Source of the DNA: Eubacteriales bacterium
Lineage (GTDB): Bacteria > Bacillota > JASUSC01
Assembly (NCBI GenBank): GCA_030446285.1
Contig: JASUSC010000010.1
Location: forward strand, 1 to 36,718
Reading direction: 5' to 3'
DNA length: 36,718 bases
The position numbers and the translations under genes are program-made. Positions 16,147 to 24,410 of this stretch are shown piece after piece. Within the stretch, counting starts at the first letter, position 1, and every line of letters begins with the position of its first letter. The notes under the pieces are model-generated. The model did not search any database. It was not told the origin of the DNA and saw only the letters and a program-made list of their open reading frames with translations.

Positions 16147-16241
16147 GTCATTGAGGTCTATACCTGGTTAGTGAGTTGGTCGAGGGGTGAAAGGAGTAAA
16201 TGGCCTATCCTGTCATTGAGGTCTATACCTGGTTAGTGAGT
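16147..16241 (+). repeat. 30-bp perfect direct repeat at the glycosyltransferase start
   Basis: The same 30 bases occur at 16147-16176 and 16212-16241, a 65-nt period. The second copy encodes residues 5-14 of the glycosyltransferase (VIEVYTWLVS). The first copy lies in the intergenic gap after the HEAT gene and can be read as the same peptide, but that frame shifts out before reaching the real gene. It looks like a recent tandem duplication around the start codon. Confidence 0.9.
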
Positions 16242-17597
16242 CTATATGTAGCAGCCCTCAACACTATTTACGCTGTTCTGGCGGTAATTTCCTTGGTGGG
16301 CCTGTTTCTCCACCTGCGGCGAAAGGTGAAGGGACGGCCGGTAGAACGGGTTGGTGCTCTTTTTTCCCTGCCTGTTTCGCTCCTGGTTCCTGCCTACAAC
16401 GAAGAGAAGACCATTGTCAAAGCTGTTCGTTCCTTTCTCCAGAGCGATTATCCCCAGTATGAAGTGGTGGTGGTCAACGACGGTTCCACAGACGGGACTC
16501 TCGACGTCCTGATAAAAGAGTTTGCCCTTTACCCCATCAAACGGCCTTTCCGCAAAGTTATTGCTACGGCACCGGTAAGGACCCTCTACTATTCCCGCTC
16601 CTATCCCAATTTAGTGGTTGTAGATAAAGAGAACGGGGGTAAAGCCGATGCCCTCAATGCCGCTCTCAACGTAGCAGCTTATCCCTACGTTTGCACTCTG
16701 GATGCGGATTCTGTTTTGGAGCGGGATGCTTTAGCCAAGGTTATGGAGCCTTTTTTTGAGGAACGGGGGCGGGCAGTGGCTGTCTCCGGGGTGGTGCGGC
16801 TGGTAAATGGCACTTTAGTAGACGAGTTCGGCAGGGTAAAAGAAGTACACCTGCCCCGTTCTTCCCTGGCCAGGCTGCAGATTGTGGAGTATTTCCGGGC
16901 TTTTTTGGGGGCGCGTTTAGGGTTTTCTTATCTCGGCAGCCTTCTCATAGCCTCTGGAGCCTTTGCTGCTTTTGCCAAGGAGGCGGTGGTCCAGGCGGGT
17001 GGATTCAGTACCCGCACCGTCGGCGAAGATATGGAGATAGTTGTCCGACTGAAGCGTCTCAGTTACCAGGCCGGCAGACCGGGGAAAGTGATTTTCGTCC
17101 CCGACCCCATCGTCTGGACCCAGGCTCCGGAAAACCTCTACGACCTGTCCAGACAACGGCGGCGCTGGCAGAGAGGACTGGCGGAAGTCATTTTCTTGCA
17201 CCGGGGCTGTCTCTTTAACCCCCGCTACGGCGTCTGCGGCCTGTTTGCTCTGCCTTACCAGCTTCTCTTTGAACTGCTGGGGCCGGTAGTGGAAGCGATG
17301 GGTTATGTGGTGGTGCCGGTAGCCTGGCTTTTTGGTCTCATCAATACCACCGGCTTCTGGGTTTTTCTCTGGGCCGAGGTTTTTTACGGGATTTTTGTCT
17401 CTCTACTTTCCGTCCTTTATTCGGAGCTTTCCGAGAAAAGATACGCCACTTTCTTGGAGTTTGCCGTGCTGGTAATTTACGCTGTCTTAGAGAATTTCGG
17501 CTACAGGCAGTTAACTGTCGTCTGGCGGCTACAGGGGTTGATGGACGCCCTGCGACGAAAACGGGGCTGGGCCAAAGTGGAAAGACAGCAAATTTAG
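16200..17597 (+). CDS. membrane family 2 glycosyltransferase (cellulose-synthase/PgaC-like)
   Basis: 465 residues. N-terminal membrane segments (~10-40) precede a GT-A catalytic domain with PAYNEEKTI, VVVNDGSTDGT, the DxD motif D168-A-D170, the acceptor-site TVGED motif with Asp277, and QRRRW (Q319-W323). C-terminal membrane helices follow (~345-455). This is the signature of processive inverting transferases that polymerise and extrude beta-linked sugars, such as cellulose or poly-N-acetylglucosamine; the sugar is not determined here. No PilZ domain is present. ATG start with AAAGGAG; the sequence around the start is partly duplicated upstream. Confidence 0.9.
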   Translation: MAYPVIEVYTWLVSLYVAALNTIYAVLAVISLVGLFLHLRRKVKGRPVERVGALFSLPVSLLVPAYNEEKTIVKAVRSFLQSDYPQYEVVVVNDGSTDGTLDVLIKEFALYPIKRPFRKVIATAPVRTLYYSRSYPNLVVVDKENGGKADALNAALNVAAYPYVCTLDADSVLERDALAKVMEPFFEERGRAVAVSGVVRLVNGTLVDEFGRVKEVHLPRSSLARLQIVEYFRAFLGARLGFSYLGSLLIASGAFAAFAKEAVVQAGGFSTRTVGEDMEIVVRLKRLSYQAGRPGKVIFVPDPIVWTQAPENLYDLSRQRRRWQRGLAEVIFLHRGCLFNPRYGVCGLFALPYQLLFELLGPVVEAMGYVVVPVAWLFGLINTTGFWVFLWAEVFYGIFVSLLSVLYSELSEKRYATFLEFAVLVIYAVLENFGYRQLTVVWRLQGLMDALRRKRGWAKVERQQI

Positions 17598-17609
17598 GGG
17601 GGATTGCGG

Positions 17610-18743
17610 TTGCCGAGGCGGAAAAAATGGTACCTTTTTATCGTTCCGCTGGTGCTGGCAGTCATTGTTAGCGGTCCTTTTCTCTGGTGGTATGCCCTTC
17701 CGGTCAGACCCTTGCAGGTGATTATTCTGGACAAGACGGTTCCCGACCGCACTTACCGGGAGCACCGGGGGCTGATGTGGATTCTCAACCACCGCAAGCG
17801 TTTTAACCGGAACACTGGCAAGCCTTTCCGCTATGATCGGGATTATTACGGCTTTTTCCCGCTGGAAGGGAAGAGTTTCGATATTATTTCCCTTCCCTCT
17901 GACCTTAAAAAGGCGGATATGGTGTACATTGCTGACACTTACGGGGTTTACAGTGAGGATTTCTACGGCGAGAACCTGCCAGGGGAGAGATCGGAGCTCC
18001 TTTATGGTGGGATGACAGAGGAGGAGGCGGCAGCGGTGGCGGCAGCGGCGCGGGCGGGAGTTCTCACCGTGGCTGAGTTCAACACCTTAGCTTCACCCAC
18101 GCCAGAAGGGGCACGGAAGAAGATGGAAGAAGTCTTTGGCGTGGAGTTTACCGGCTGGACGGGGCGCTATTTTTCCGACCTGTCGGCAACAAACAAGGAG
18201 ATGCCGGAGTGGCTGGTAGCCTCTTACGAGCGCCAGGAAGGGAAAAAGTGGAGGTATACCGGTCCCGGACTGGTGCTGGTCCATGCCGGCGGGCGGGTGG
18301 TGGTTCTGGCCGAAGGACGGGAAGTAGAGACCCCGCCCTGTGCGGCGATGGTGCGCCGGCCGTGGCCGAGAGGGCCTGAGGTGGGAAAGAAAATTCCCTA
18401 TTATTACTGGTTTGAGATCCTCCGGCCGAAAAAAGGGAGCGAGGTTTGGGCCGAATTTCAAATTAACGCTACGGCGGAAGGAAAGAAAATCCTTGCTCAT
18501 AACGGCATTCCTGCCTCCTTTCCGGCGGTGGTGGCGGTAACCGACCGGCCGGTTTACTATCTGGCGGGAGATTTCGCCGACTTGGCGGAAGTACCCCCGC
18601 GCTGGTCGGTGGCCGGAATGAGCTGGGTGCAGCGGCTGTTCGGCACCGCTCTCCCTGGTGACCAGACCTATTTTTACTGGCATTTTTACTTCCCGCTGGT
18701 GGATTTTTTTCTGGAGAAGATAGGGGACGGTGGCAGGAGATGA
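17610..18743 (+). CDS. membrane-anchored hypothetical protein of the polysaccharide cluster
   Basis: 377 residues from the TTG at 17610, chosen because GGGGGG lies 7 nt upstream; the TTG at 17604 is also possible. A basic N-terminus (PRRKKWY) and one transmembrane helix (~9-28) anchor an extracytoplasmic domain. ADMVYIADTYGVYSEDF, a helix starting GGMTEEEAAAV, and then GVLTVAEFNTLASPT resemble a GATase/flavodoxin-like fold in which strand ends bear conserved acidic residues, but no catalytic triad was recognised and I cannot name a family. Its start follows the glycosyltransferase by 12 nt and its stop overlaps the next gene (ATGA), so it belongs to the same operon. Confidence 0.72.
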   Translation: MPRRKKWYLFIVPLVLAVIVSGPFLWWYALPVRPLQVIILDKTVPDRTYREHRGLMWILNHRKRFNRNTGKPFRYDRDYYGFFPLEGKSFDIISLPSDLKKADMVYIADTYGVYSEDFYGENLPGERSELLYGGMTEEEAAAVAAAARAGVLTVAEFNTLASPTPEGARKKMEEVFGVEFTGWTGRYFSDLSATNKEMPEWLVASYERQEGKKWRYTGPGLVLVHAGGRVVVLAEGREVETPPCAAMVRRPWPRGPEVGKKIPYYYWFEILRPKKGSEVWAEFQINATAEGKKILAHNGIPASFPAVVAVTDRPVYYLAGDFADLAEVPPRWSVAGMSWVQRLFGTALPGDQTYFYWHFYFPLVDFFLEKIGDGGRR

Positions 18744-20449
18744 ACAGACCGATAGCCGTACTGCTGACGCTGATCCTTACCTTGCTCTTTTCTTTCGTAG
18801 CCGGGGTAGCCGTTCTCTTTCTGGTGATAATCCCCCTGGATGCTTTCCTGAGGACCTATGATGTGGCGCCGGTACTGATAAATTTCGTTACAGCTTTTCC
18901 CATCTTTTTCTGGTTCGTCCTTTCCCTTCTTGGTGCTCTTTTTTTCTACTACCAGCTAACCCATTCGCGCCGGAGCTTGCTGGTGGGGGTGGCATTTCTG
19001 ATCCTCCTTTCGTTTATTAGCGGTGCGGGTATGTTTTTCCTCACCCACACCGAAAATCCCGGCCTAAAACTCCTGCAGGGGAAGAGAGAGGAGACCACCA
19101 AGCGGATTATTTTCGGACCCTATCCGGAAGAAAGCACCCTGAAGAGCCTGAAACAGCAGGGGATAACGGATGTCATCTCCCTTCTTAATCCGTCCATCCC
19201 CTTTGAGAGGGTACTCCTCCTCCGGGAAATGGAGGCGGGCAAAAAAGTAGGGATCACCGTTCATTCCGTGCCCATGCTCCCCTGGGTGAGCAAGAACAGC
19301 GAGGCGCTTGAGGAGATAAAGAAGCTCCTAGCGGAACCTTCCCGGCGTTACTATATCCATTGCTACTTGGGCAAACACCGGGTGGATCTTGTCCGCCAGA
19401 TGCTGGCTGCGGGAGGAAAGGTTAACCAGGGGCGGGAAGTGATTTTTCCCGATCGGCTGGAGCGGGGAAGAGTGGTTTCCCTGAGCGGTGGCAGGTACGT
19501 TTTAGGTCCTCTGCCCACGGAGGAAGAGTGGTTTAACGTAGTGGCGCGAGGGAGATTTACAACTGTAATATCTTTCCTCAACCCGCGTAATCCGGAAGAT
19601 GTTCCCTGGGTGGAAAAGGAGAAAGAGTGGGGGCGTAGTTTAAATATAAAAGTGATGTTTGTACCCTTTTCTCATCCTCCTACTCAGGAGGAAAAAGATA
19701 AACTGGCCAACCTGCTGGGCGACGTTCAGGGCCGGTTTTACATCCACGGCTTCCGGGGCGACGATCCCCGCCTTCCCCTGGTAGAGGGGTACCTGCGCTG
19801 CGGGAGATGGTTGCCTTCGCCGCTGCCGTCCCTTCTGGCCCGGGAAGGAACCGTAGTTGTTGTTCCCGGTCTGTACTTAGGACCCGCGCCCTCCCCTGCA
19901 GAGGTGGCGGAAATAGAGAAAGCGGGCTGGCGGGTGGTGGGAAATCTCACCTCTGAAAATCACCTTTCTCTGCCGGAGATGGCCCGCCGGATTGAAGAGA
20001 CGGTGGCAAAAGAGGGACTTCCTGCTTACTTCTACGGTTTTGCCGGGGAAGAGCAGTTGCACGCGGTAGCGGAACTCCTCCGCCGTTATTACTACGGAAT
20101 GGAAGAGTTGCCTCCTGCCCTGGCAGCGGCGAAGAGTGTGAAAATCAGCGGCTTCATAGCAGTCGGCCCGCTCCAGGGTGAAAAAATGGCGGCGGAACCG
20201 GCCAGAGCTGGGTTCCGCACGGTGGCATTCCTCGCCGGCAGGGATGGAATGGATGCTGGGGAGCGGGAGAAGCTGGTTCGAGCTGTGCACAGAGCAGGGA
20301 TTGAGGGAAAAATCCTTCCCTACCGCGATGGGTATGAGAACGAGATTATTCTCCTTTCCCGGGAGAAAGGGCCGTGCTATGTAGCGATATCTGCCCCGGC
20401 TTTGCCACAGGTGGTCGGGGATCTTAAAGGACACCTTCTTCAGAGGTGA
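18740..20449 (+). CDS. three-TM protein with four tandem dual-specificity-phosphatase-like domains
   Basis: 569 residues. Three membrane helices (~7-32, 48-71, 80-101), with the basic loop THSRRS between helices two and three, put the large C-terminal part outside the membrane if the N-terminus is inside. Four similar units follow, each starting with a GP-(L/Y/A)-P-like turn (FGPYPEE ~125, LGPLPTEE ~255, LGPAPSPAE ~380, VGPLQGEK ~475). The first ends in HCYLGKHR (Cys208 to Arg214), the Cx5R phosphatase loop. The second has HG in place of HC, the third YG, and the fourth has no such loop. Only unit one can be catalytic by cysteine chemistry. It is translationally coupled to the preceding gene. 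Confidence 0.75.
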   Translation: MNRPIAVLLTLILTLLFSFVAGVAVLFLVIIPLDAFLRTYDVAPVLINFVTAFPIFFWFVLSLLGALFFYYQLTHSRRSLLVGVAFLILLSFISGAGMFFLTHTENPGLKLLQGKREETTKRIIFGPYPEESTLKSLKQQGITDVISLLNPSIPFERVLLLREMEAGKKVGITVHSVPMLPWVSKNSEALEEIKKLLAEPSRRYYIHCYLGKHRVDLVRQMLAAGGKVNQGREVIFPDRLERGRVVSLSGGRYVLGPLPTEEEWFNVVARGRFTTVISFLNPRNPEDVPWVEKEKEWGRSLNIKVMFVPFSHPPTQEEKDKLANLLGDVQGRFYIHGFRGDDPRLPLVEGYLRCGRWLPSPLPSLLAREGTVVVVPGLYLGPAPSPAEVAEIEKAGWRVVGNLTSENHLSLPEMARRIEETVAKEGLPAYFYGFAGEEQLHAVAELLRRYYYGMEELPPALAAAKSVKISGFIAVGPLQGEKMAAEPARAGFRTVAFLAGRDGMDAGEREKLVRAVHRAGIEGKILPYRDGYENEIILLSREKGPCYVAISAPALPQVVGDLKGHLLQR

Positions 20450-20453
20450 GAAA

Positions 20454-21807
20454 ATGAAGAAAAAAGCGGTGGCCATCGGCCTTCTGGCACTTCTGATTTT
20501 GCCTCTCTCTTATTATTACCTGCTACCGGGCCCCCTTACGGCCCGGGTTGCCAGTGCCGGTTTGCAGGTGGAACTGAGCTGGCGGCGGTCGGCACTGCCT
20601 CTTGCCTACCTGCTGGAAAAGGAGGAGGGGAGAAAAACGGTGGTGCTGGGGCAGACGACTGCAGGGAGGTGGGTGGACGACGAGGTGGTGCCAGGAAAAA
20701 CTTACCTGTACCGTCTTTCTGCTCCCGCCCGCAGCCGGTGGTGGCGGCGGGAGGCGAAGGTGGAAGTGCCGGACGAGTTTGCCTCCTTCCGGCAAGCCCT
20801 TTACCGCCGTCTTGATGCCCACTTTTTTCCTTCTTCCGGACGCAGTGCGGAGAAGAGATGGATTTACGACGATGCTTTAGGAGTGCTGGTCTACTGCGCT
20901 ACCGGTGAAAAAGAAAAGGCCCGGCGAATACTGGCCGGACTGGCTTCCCGCCAGGGGAAAGAGGGGGCTATAAATTTCTTTTATTTTACCGATAACCAAC
21001 CGACGGAGAGATATATCCGCAGCGGGCTTTAGCCTGGGTAGGGTACGCAGCGGCTGTTTACCAGCTTACCTTTTCCGATCCCTCTTTTCAGCCCATGGCG
21101 GAAAAAATTGCCGCTTACCTTCTGAGCTTGCGGGGGAAAGACGGCCTGGTCCGGGGTGGGGAAGGAACCTACCTTCCCGGGGGTGGATTTAAGCCGGGAC
21201 GGGTGGAGTGGGCAGCAGCGGAGCACAATATCGACACCTGCTTTTTCCTCCAGGCCTTGGCTAAAGCTACCGGCAAGAGCAGTTATGCCCGGGAAGAACA
21301 AAAAATAGGGCAGGCTCTGGAGCAAGTCCTGTGGTTGCCAAAGGGGGACAGGCTGCGTCCAGGCACCGGGGAAGACCGGCCGGCTCTGGATGTGGTGAGC
21401 TGGGGAGGCCTTTACTTCCTGGCTAAAAACGACGCGAAAAAAGTGCGGGCTTCCCTGGATGGCCTCAAAGCCTTTGCTCTCCCCGGCGGTGGTTATAGTT
21501 ACGAGCCGGGGGGAACCCTGTGGCTGGAAGGGAGCTGGGGAGCGTTCCTTCTCCGCCTGCGTTGCGGCGAAGAGGTGGGTAGGGAAATCCGCTTTCTGGC
21601 CCGCAGGCAGGAGGAACTGGGTGGCGGGACGGTGAGCGACGCGGCCTGGGGCTTTTTGGTTTTGGGAGGCAGGGACTTTCTTCTCAGCAAAAAGTTTTTT
21701 GAAGGGGTTTTTTTGAAAATCGCAGCAGAGCGGACGCAGGCTGGGCTTTCAACGAGGAAAAATTTTTCCTGCTCAAAAATTATACTTGCTTCATGAGGAT
21801 ATTCTAA
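20454..21807 (+). pseudogene. frameshifted extracytoplasmic glycosidase-like protein (alpha/alpha toroid)
   Basis: The intact gene would encode ~450 residues: an N-terminal membrane anchor (~4-22), a beta-rich FN3-like module with LLEKEEGRKT and YLYRLSAPARS, then an alpha/alpha-toroid domain reminiscent of family 8 glycosidases or related six-hairpin enzymes (WIYDDALGVLVYCATGE, EHNIDTCFFLQAL, ALDVVSWGGLYFLA, AGWAFNEEKFFL). The frame breaks twice, each equivalent to one missing base: at GGG 21024-21026 (stop at 21030, the sense continuing as ALAWVGYAAAVYQ) and around the T7 run at 21708-21714. The proper end is at 21805-21807. Either the gene is inactive or these are indel errors. It is last in the polysaccharide cluster, as expected for a hydrolase that trims the product. 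Confidence 0.75.
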
Positions 21808-21813
21808 TATAAT
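21786..21813 (+). promoter_or_regulatory. probable promoter of the arsenic/thiol locus
   Basis: A TTGCTT -35 box (21786-21791) is separated by 16 nt from a perfect TATAAT -10 box (21808-21813). It lies over the very end of the broken glycosidase gene and ~60 nt before the first gene of the next co-directional set. No operator repeat was recognised. Confidence 0.6.
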
Positions 21814-21876
21814 GAAAGTAGGAAGAACTAAAAAAGCGAAGGCTAGAAAAAATTAAAAGAAAGAGGAGGGGGAAGA

Positions 21877-22284
21877 GTGGGAGAGTGCCTTTGCACCTGC
21901 GGGGACGAAAGGCAAAACGTTTTGGTTTTTGCCTGTTCAGGAGCTTCCAATCTGGGGCAAATCACCAATCAATCTGCTCTCCGCTTAATGGCCGAAGGCT
22001 TTGGGAAAATGTTTTGTCTGGCCGGAATAGGAGGAGGTGTTGAGAGTTTTATCAATTCAGCCAAGCTTGCAGAAGAGGTGGTAGCCCTTGATGGTTGTGC
22101 AGTGGGATGTGCGCTGGCAACGCTGCGCCGTCAGGGAATAGAGCCAACTTATTACCTGCAGGTTTCGCAACTGAATATTCCCCGCAAACCTGAGCCTGAG
22201 GTTTTGCCCGAGGAAGTAGAGAAAGTGGTGACGGCGGTGAAAAAGGCGTGGGGAGAGAAAAAAGATGGAAATTTACCTGGATAA
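21877..22284 (+). CDS. putative zinc-binding DGC-domain protein
   Basis: 135 residues, GTG start with AGGAGGGGG. FACSGASNLGQITNQ, KMFCLAGIGG and LDGCAVGC (Asp72-Gly-Cys, Cys78) match the DGC domain (PF08859), a cysteine-rich family often encoded with arsenic resistance and thiol-redox genes and thought to bind zinc or another thiophilic metal. Three more cysteines (C4, C6, C8) lie at the N-terminus. The gene overlaps the following cysteine-desulfurase pseudogene by 20 nt. Its exact biochemical role is unknown. Confidence 0.85.
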   Translation: MGECLCTCGDERQNVLVFACSGASNLGQITNQSALRLMAEGFGKMFCLAGIGGGVESFINSAKLAEEVVALDGCAVGCALATLRRQGIEPTYYLQVSQLNIPRKPEPEVLPEEVEKVVTAVKKAWGEKKDGNLPG

Positions 22285-22960
22285 TACCGCAACTTCTTTT
22301 CCCAAGGCAGAAGCCGTTTATCAGGCGGTTTATGATTTCATACGTAACATCGGCGTCAATGCAGGGCGGGGTGCATACCGCCGGCCCCTTGCCGCCAACA
22401 AAATTATGAAACACGCCGGGGTCTGGCAAAACTTTTCGGCATCAAAGAGATTTCCTGGATAGTCTTCACGGCCAACGTTACCGAGGCTATCAACTTGGCT
22501 TTAAAGGGAATACACTTCATCGTGGCGACCATGTAGTAACAACCACTATGGAGCACAATGCCGTATGGAGGCCGTTGAAGGCTTTAGAAGGGGAACGCCA
22601 GGTAAAAATTACGACTGTGCCGTGGGACCGGCAGGGGGCCTGAACCCTCGCCTGGTCGAGGAAGCCATCAACAAGTCCACCCGTGTGATTGTCCTTCTCC
22701 ACGCTTCCAACGTTACCGGAATGATTATCCCAGTGGCAGAAGGGGGAGCCGTTGCCCGCCGGCATGGAATCCCATGCTGGTTGACGCAGCCCAGACAGCA
22801 GGGGTTTTGCCCATTGATGATTCAGGGGCTGAAAAAGTTGGAGGAATGCCGTCCTCTTTTCACCCCGGCCTACGATGAGGCCAGGGAAACCCTGCTGGAA
22901 ATGAGGCGAGCTTTTCTGGGAAGAGAGAAGGTGAGGTATCCATATGGGATTGGGAGGGGA
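22265..22960 (+). pseudogene. decayed cysteine desulfurase/class V aminotransferase
   Basis: The pieces, in four changing frames, spell a SufS/NifS-like protein: MEIYLDNTATSFPKAEAVY (22265 on), then VFTANVTEAINLALKG, HRGDHVVTTTMEHNAVWRPL, LNPRLVEEAINKSTRVIVLLH, NVTGMIIPVAE and LVDAAQTAGVLPIDD. Each step needs a one- or two-base correction (near 22435, 22510, 22640 and 22770). The region with the PLP lysine and the active-site cysteine loop is missing: the sequence jumps to a C-terminal scrap (EARETLLEMRRAFLGREKVRYP) ending near 22960. It must be inactive. Its position between a DGC-domain gene and a thioredoxin-like gene suggests it once supplied sulfur for that locus. Confidence 0.88.
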
Positions 22961-22970
22961 GGTGAGAGGT

Positions 22971-23216
22971 ATGGAAATAAAAGTGTTGGGGCCTGGCTGT
23001 GCTAATTGCAACAGATTGGAGCAGCTCGTTTTCGATGTTTTAGCAGAGATGAATATCGATGCCAATGTAACCAAAGTCACAGACATGAAGGAGATTATCT
23101 CTTACGGGGTGATGTCTACGCCGGCGCTGGTTATCAACGGACAGGTAAAATTTGCCGGCGTGGTGCCCAGCAAAGCCAAACTGGCAGAGATTATTTCTGC
23201 TGAATTAGACAAATGA
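22971..23216 (+). CDS. redox-active-disulfide (thioredoxin-like) small protein
   Basis: 81 residues. It has a compact thioredoxin fold with CxxC at Cys10-Ala-Asn-Cys13 (GPGCANCNRLEQLV), the cis-proline segment STPALVINGQVKF and a helix near the C-terminus. This matches the small redox-active disulfide protein 2 family found with arsenic permeases in anaerobes. The ATG at 22971 follows GGAGGTGAGAGG. The permease gene starts 17 nt later. The likely role is reducing or passing thiol-bound arsenic or metal to the membrane transporters. Confidence 0.88.
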   Translation: MEIKVLGPGCANCNRLEQLVFDVLAEMNIDANVTKVTDMKEIISYGVMSTPALVINGQVKFAGVVPSKAKLAEIISAELDK

Positions 23217-23233
23217 AAAGAGGCTGACTAGGC

Positions 23234-24196
23234 ATGTGGCAAAAATTTGTTGATTACCTCACCTATGATTTAATGGGCTTCCCACCGCAGAGCCGTTTGG
23301 GTTCGGCGGTGAACTTTTTCATTTACGATACGGTAAAAATCCTCGTTCTCCTTTCGGTGATCATCTTTGTCGTCTCCTTTATCCGCAGTTTTTTCCCGCC
23401 GGAGAAGACCAAAAAAATTCTCAGCCACCGGCGACAGGTTATTGGCAACATTCTGGCTGCCCTCCTGGGGATTGTTACTCCCTTCTGTTCTTGCTCGGCC
23501 GTGCCTCTCTTCATCGGTTTTGTGGAGGCCGGTGTTCCCCTGGGGGTAACCTTCTCCTTCCTCATTTCTTCCCCCATGGTTAATGAGGTGGCTTTGGGCC
23601 TCCTCTGGGTGATGTTCGGCTGGAAGGTAGCTCTGATTTACATTGCCAGCGGCCTTACCGTGGCCATCGTTGCCGGCATCATTTTAGGCCGCCTCCACCT
23701 GGAGCACTTGGTAGAGGACTACGTCTACCAGATTGCCTATGCGGCGGGAGGGGGAGCAGGGGGAGAGCTGCCTGCGATGACCTGGCGGGACCGGGTGGAA
23801 TATGCCCGCTCCTACGTGGCGCAAATTTTGCGCAAGGTGTGGCTCTATGTGGTTATTGCCATTGCCATCGGCGGCTTTATCCACGGCTATGTGCCGGAAG
23901 ATTTCCTGGCCCGATATGCCGGGCGGAATAATCCTTTCGCCGTGCCTTTGGCGGTGGCTATTGGCGTACCCCTCTACTCCAACGCTGCTGGTACTATTCC
24001 CATCGTCCGGGCCCTGATTGAAAAAGGGATGCCTTTGGGTACGGCTCTCGCTTTTATGATGTCGGTGACCGCCCTTTCTCTGCCGGAGATGATTATCTTA
24101 AGACGGGTACTAAAACCCAAGCTCATTGCTATTTTCGTCGCCATTGTTGCCACGGGGATCCTGGCGGTAGGGTACCTCTTCAACTTCATCATGTGA
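23234..24196 (+). CDS. ArsP/DUF318-type permease
   Basis: 320 residues with about eight to nine membrane helices. Helix two carries TPFCSCSAVPLFIG (Cys85, Cys87), the signature of the DUF318/ArsP family (PF03773), where the paired cysteines bind arsenicals or other soft metals. A second half has the symmetric GVPLYSNAAGTIPIV. ArsP members export trivalent organoarsenicals, but close relatives have other cargo, so the substrate is inferred from the locus. It is translated right after the thioredoxin-like protein, which may donate the substrate or reduce the cysteines. Confidence 0.88.
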   Translation: MWQKFVDYLTYDLMGFPPQSRLGSAVNFFIYDTVKILVLLSVIIFVVSFIRSFFPPEKTKKILSHRRQVIGNILAALLGIVTPFCSCSAVPLFIGFVEAGVPLGVTFSFLISSPMVNEVALGLLWVMFGWKVALIYIASGLTVAIVAGIILGRLHLEHLVEDYVYQIAYAAGGGAGGELPAMTWRDRVEYARSYVAQILRKVWLYVVIAIAIGGFIHGYVPEDFLARYAGRNNPFAVPLAVAIGVPLYSNAAGTIPIVRALIEKGMPLGTALAFMMSVTALSLPEMIILRRVLKPKLIAIFVAIVATGILAVGYLFNFIM

Positions 24197-24271
24197 AGGG
24201 GGAGCATTCTCTCACCTTTCTAGCATTGTCTGATTAAACAGAATGAACTGGAGCGGAAAAAATGAAACGCC

Positions 24272-24397
24272 GTGGGGATAGTGGTAGCATCCGGTGGATA
24301 CTGGGAGATGGCCGGAGGGATTGACTTCTTCTTCAGCCGGTTCCTGCTGAAAGTAATACCGGTGCCGGCGGTACGCCGGCGAGGAGTAATTTTTTAG
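24272..24397 (+). other. short unassigned reading frame, possible gene fragment
   Basis: A GTG-initiated frame of 41 residues (VGIVVASGGYWEMAGG, then IDFFFSRFLLKVIPVP and a basic end) lies between the permease and the ACR3 gene. Its composition looks protein-like and hydrophobic, but no ribosome binding site is clear and it may continue upstream through a frame change. I cannot tell a small membrane peptide from the tail of a deleted gene. Confidence 0.35.
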
Positions 24398-24410
24398 GGA
24401 GGTGGTTTTT

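Noticed and set aside
21018-21040. Programmed -1 frameshift joining the two halves of the glycosidase-like gene
   Set aside because: The bases around the stop (AGC GGG CTT TAG) do not form a standard X XXY YYZ slippery site, no clear downstream structure was found, and a second unrelated frame break follows. Decay or indel error is simpler.
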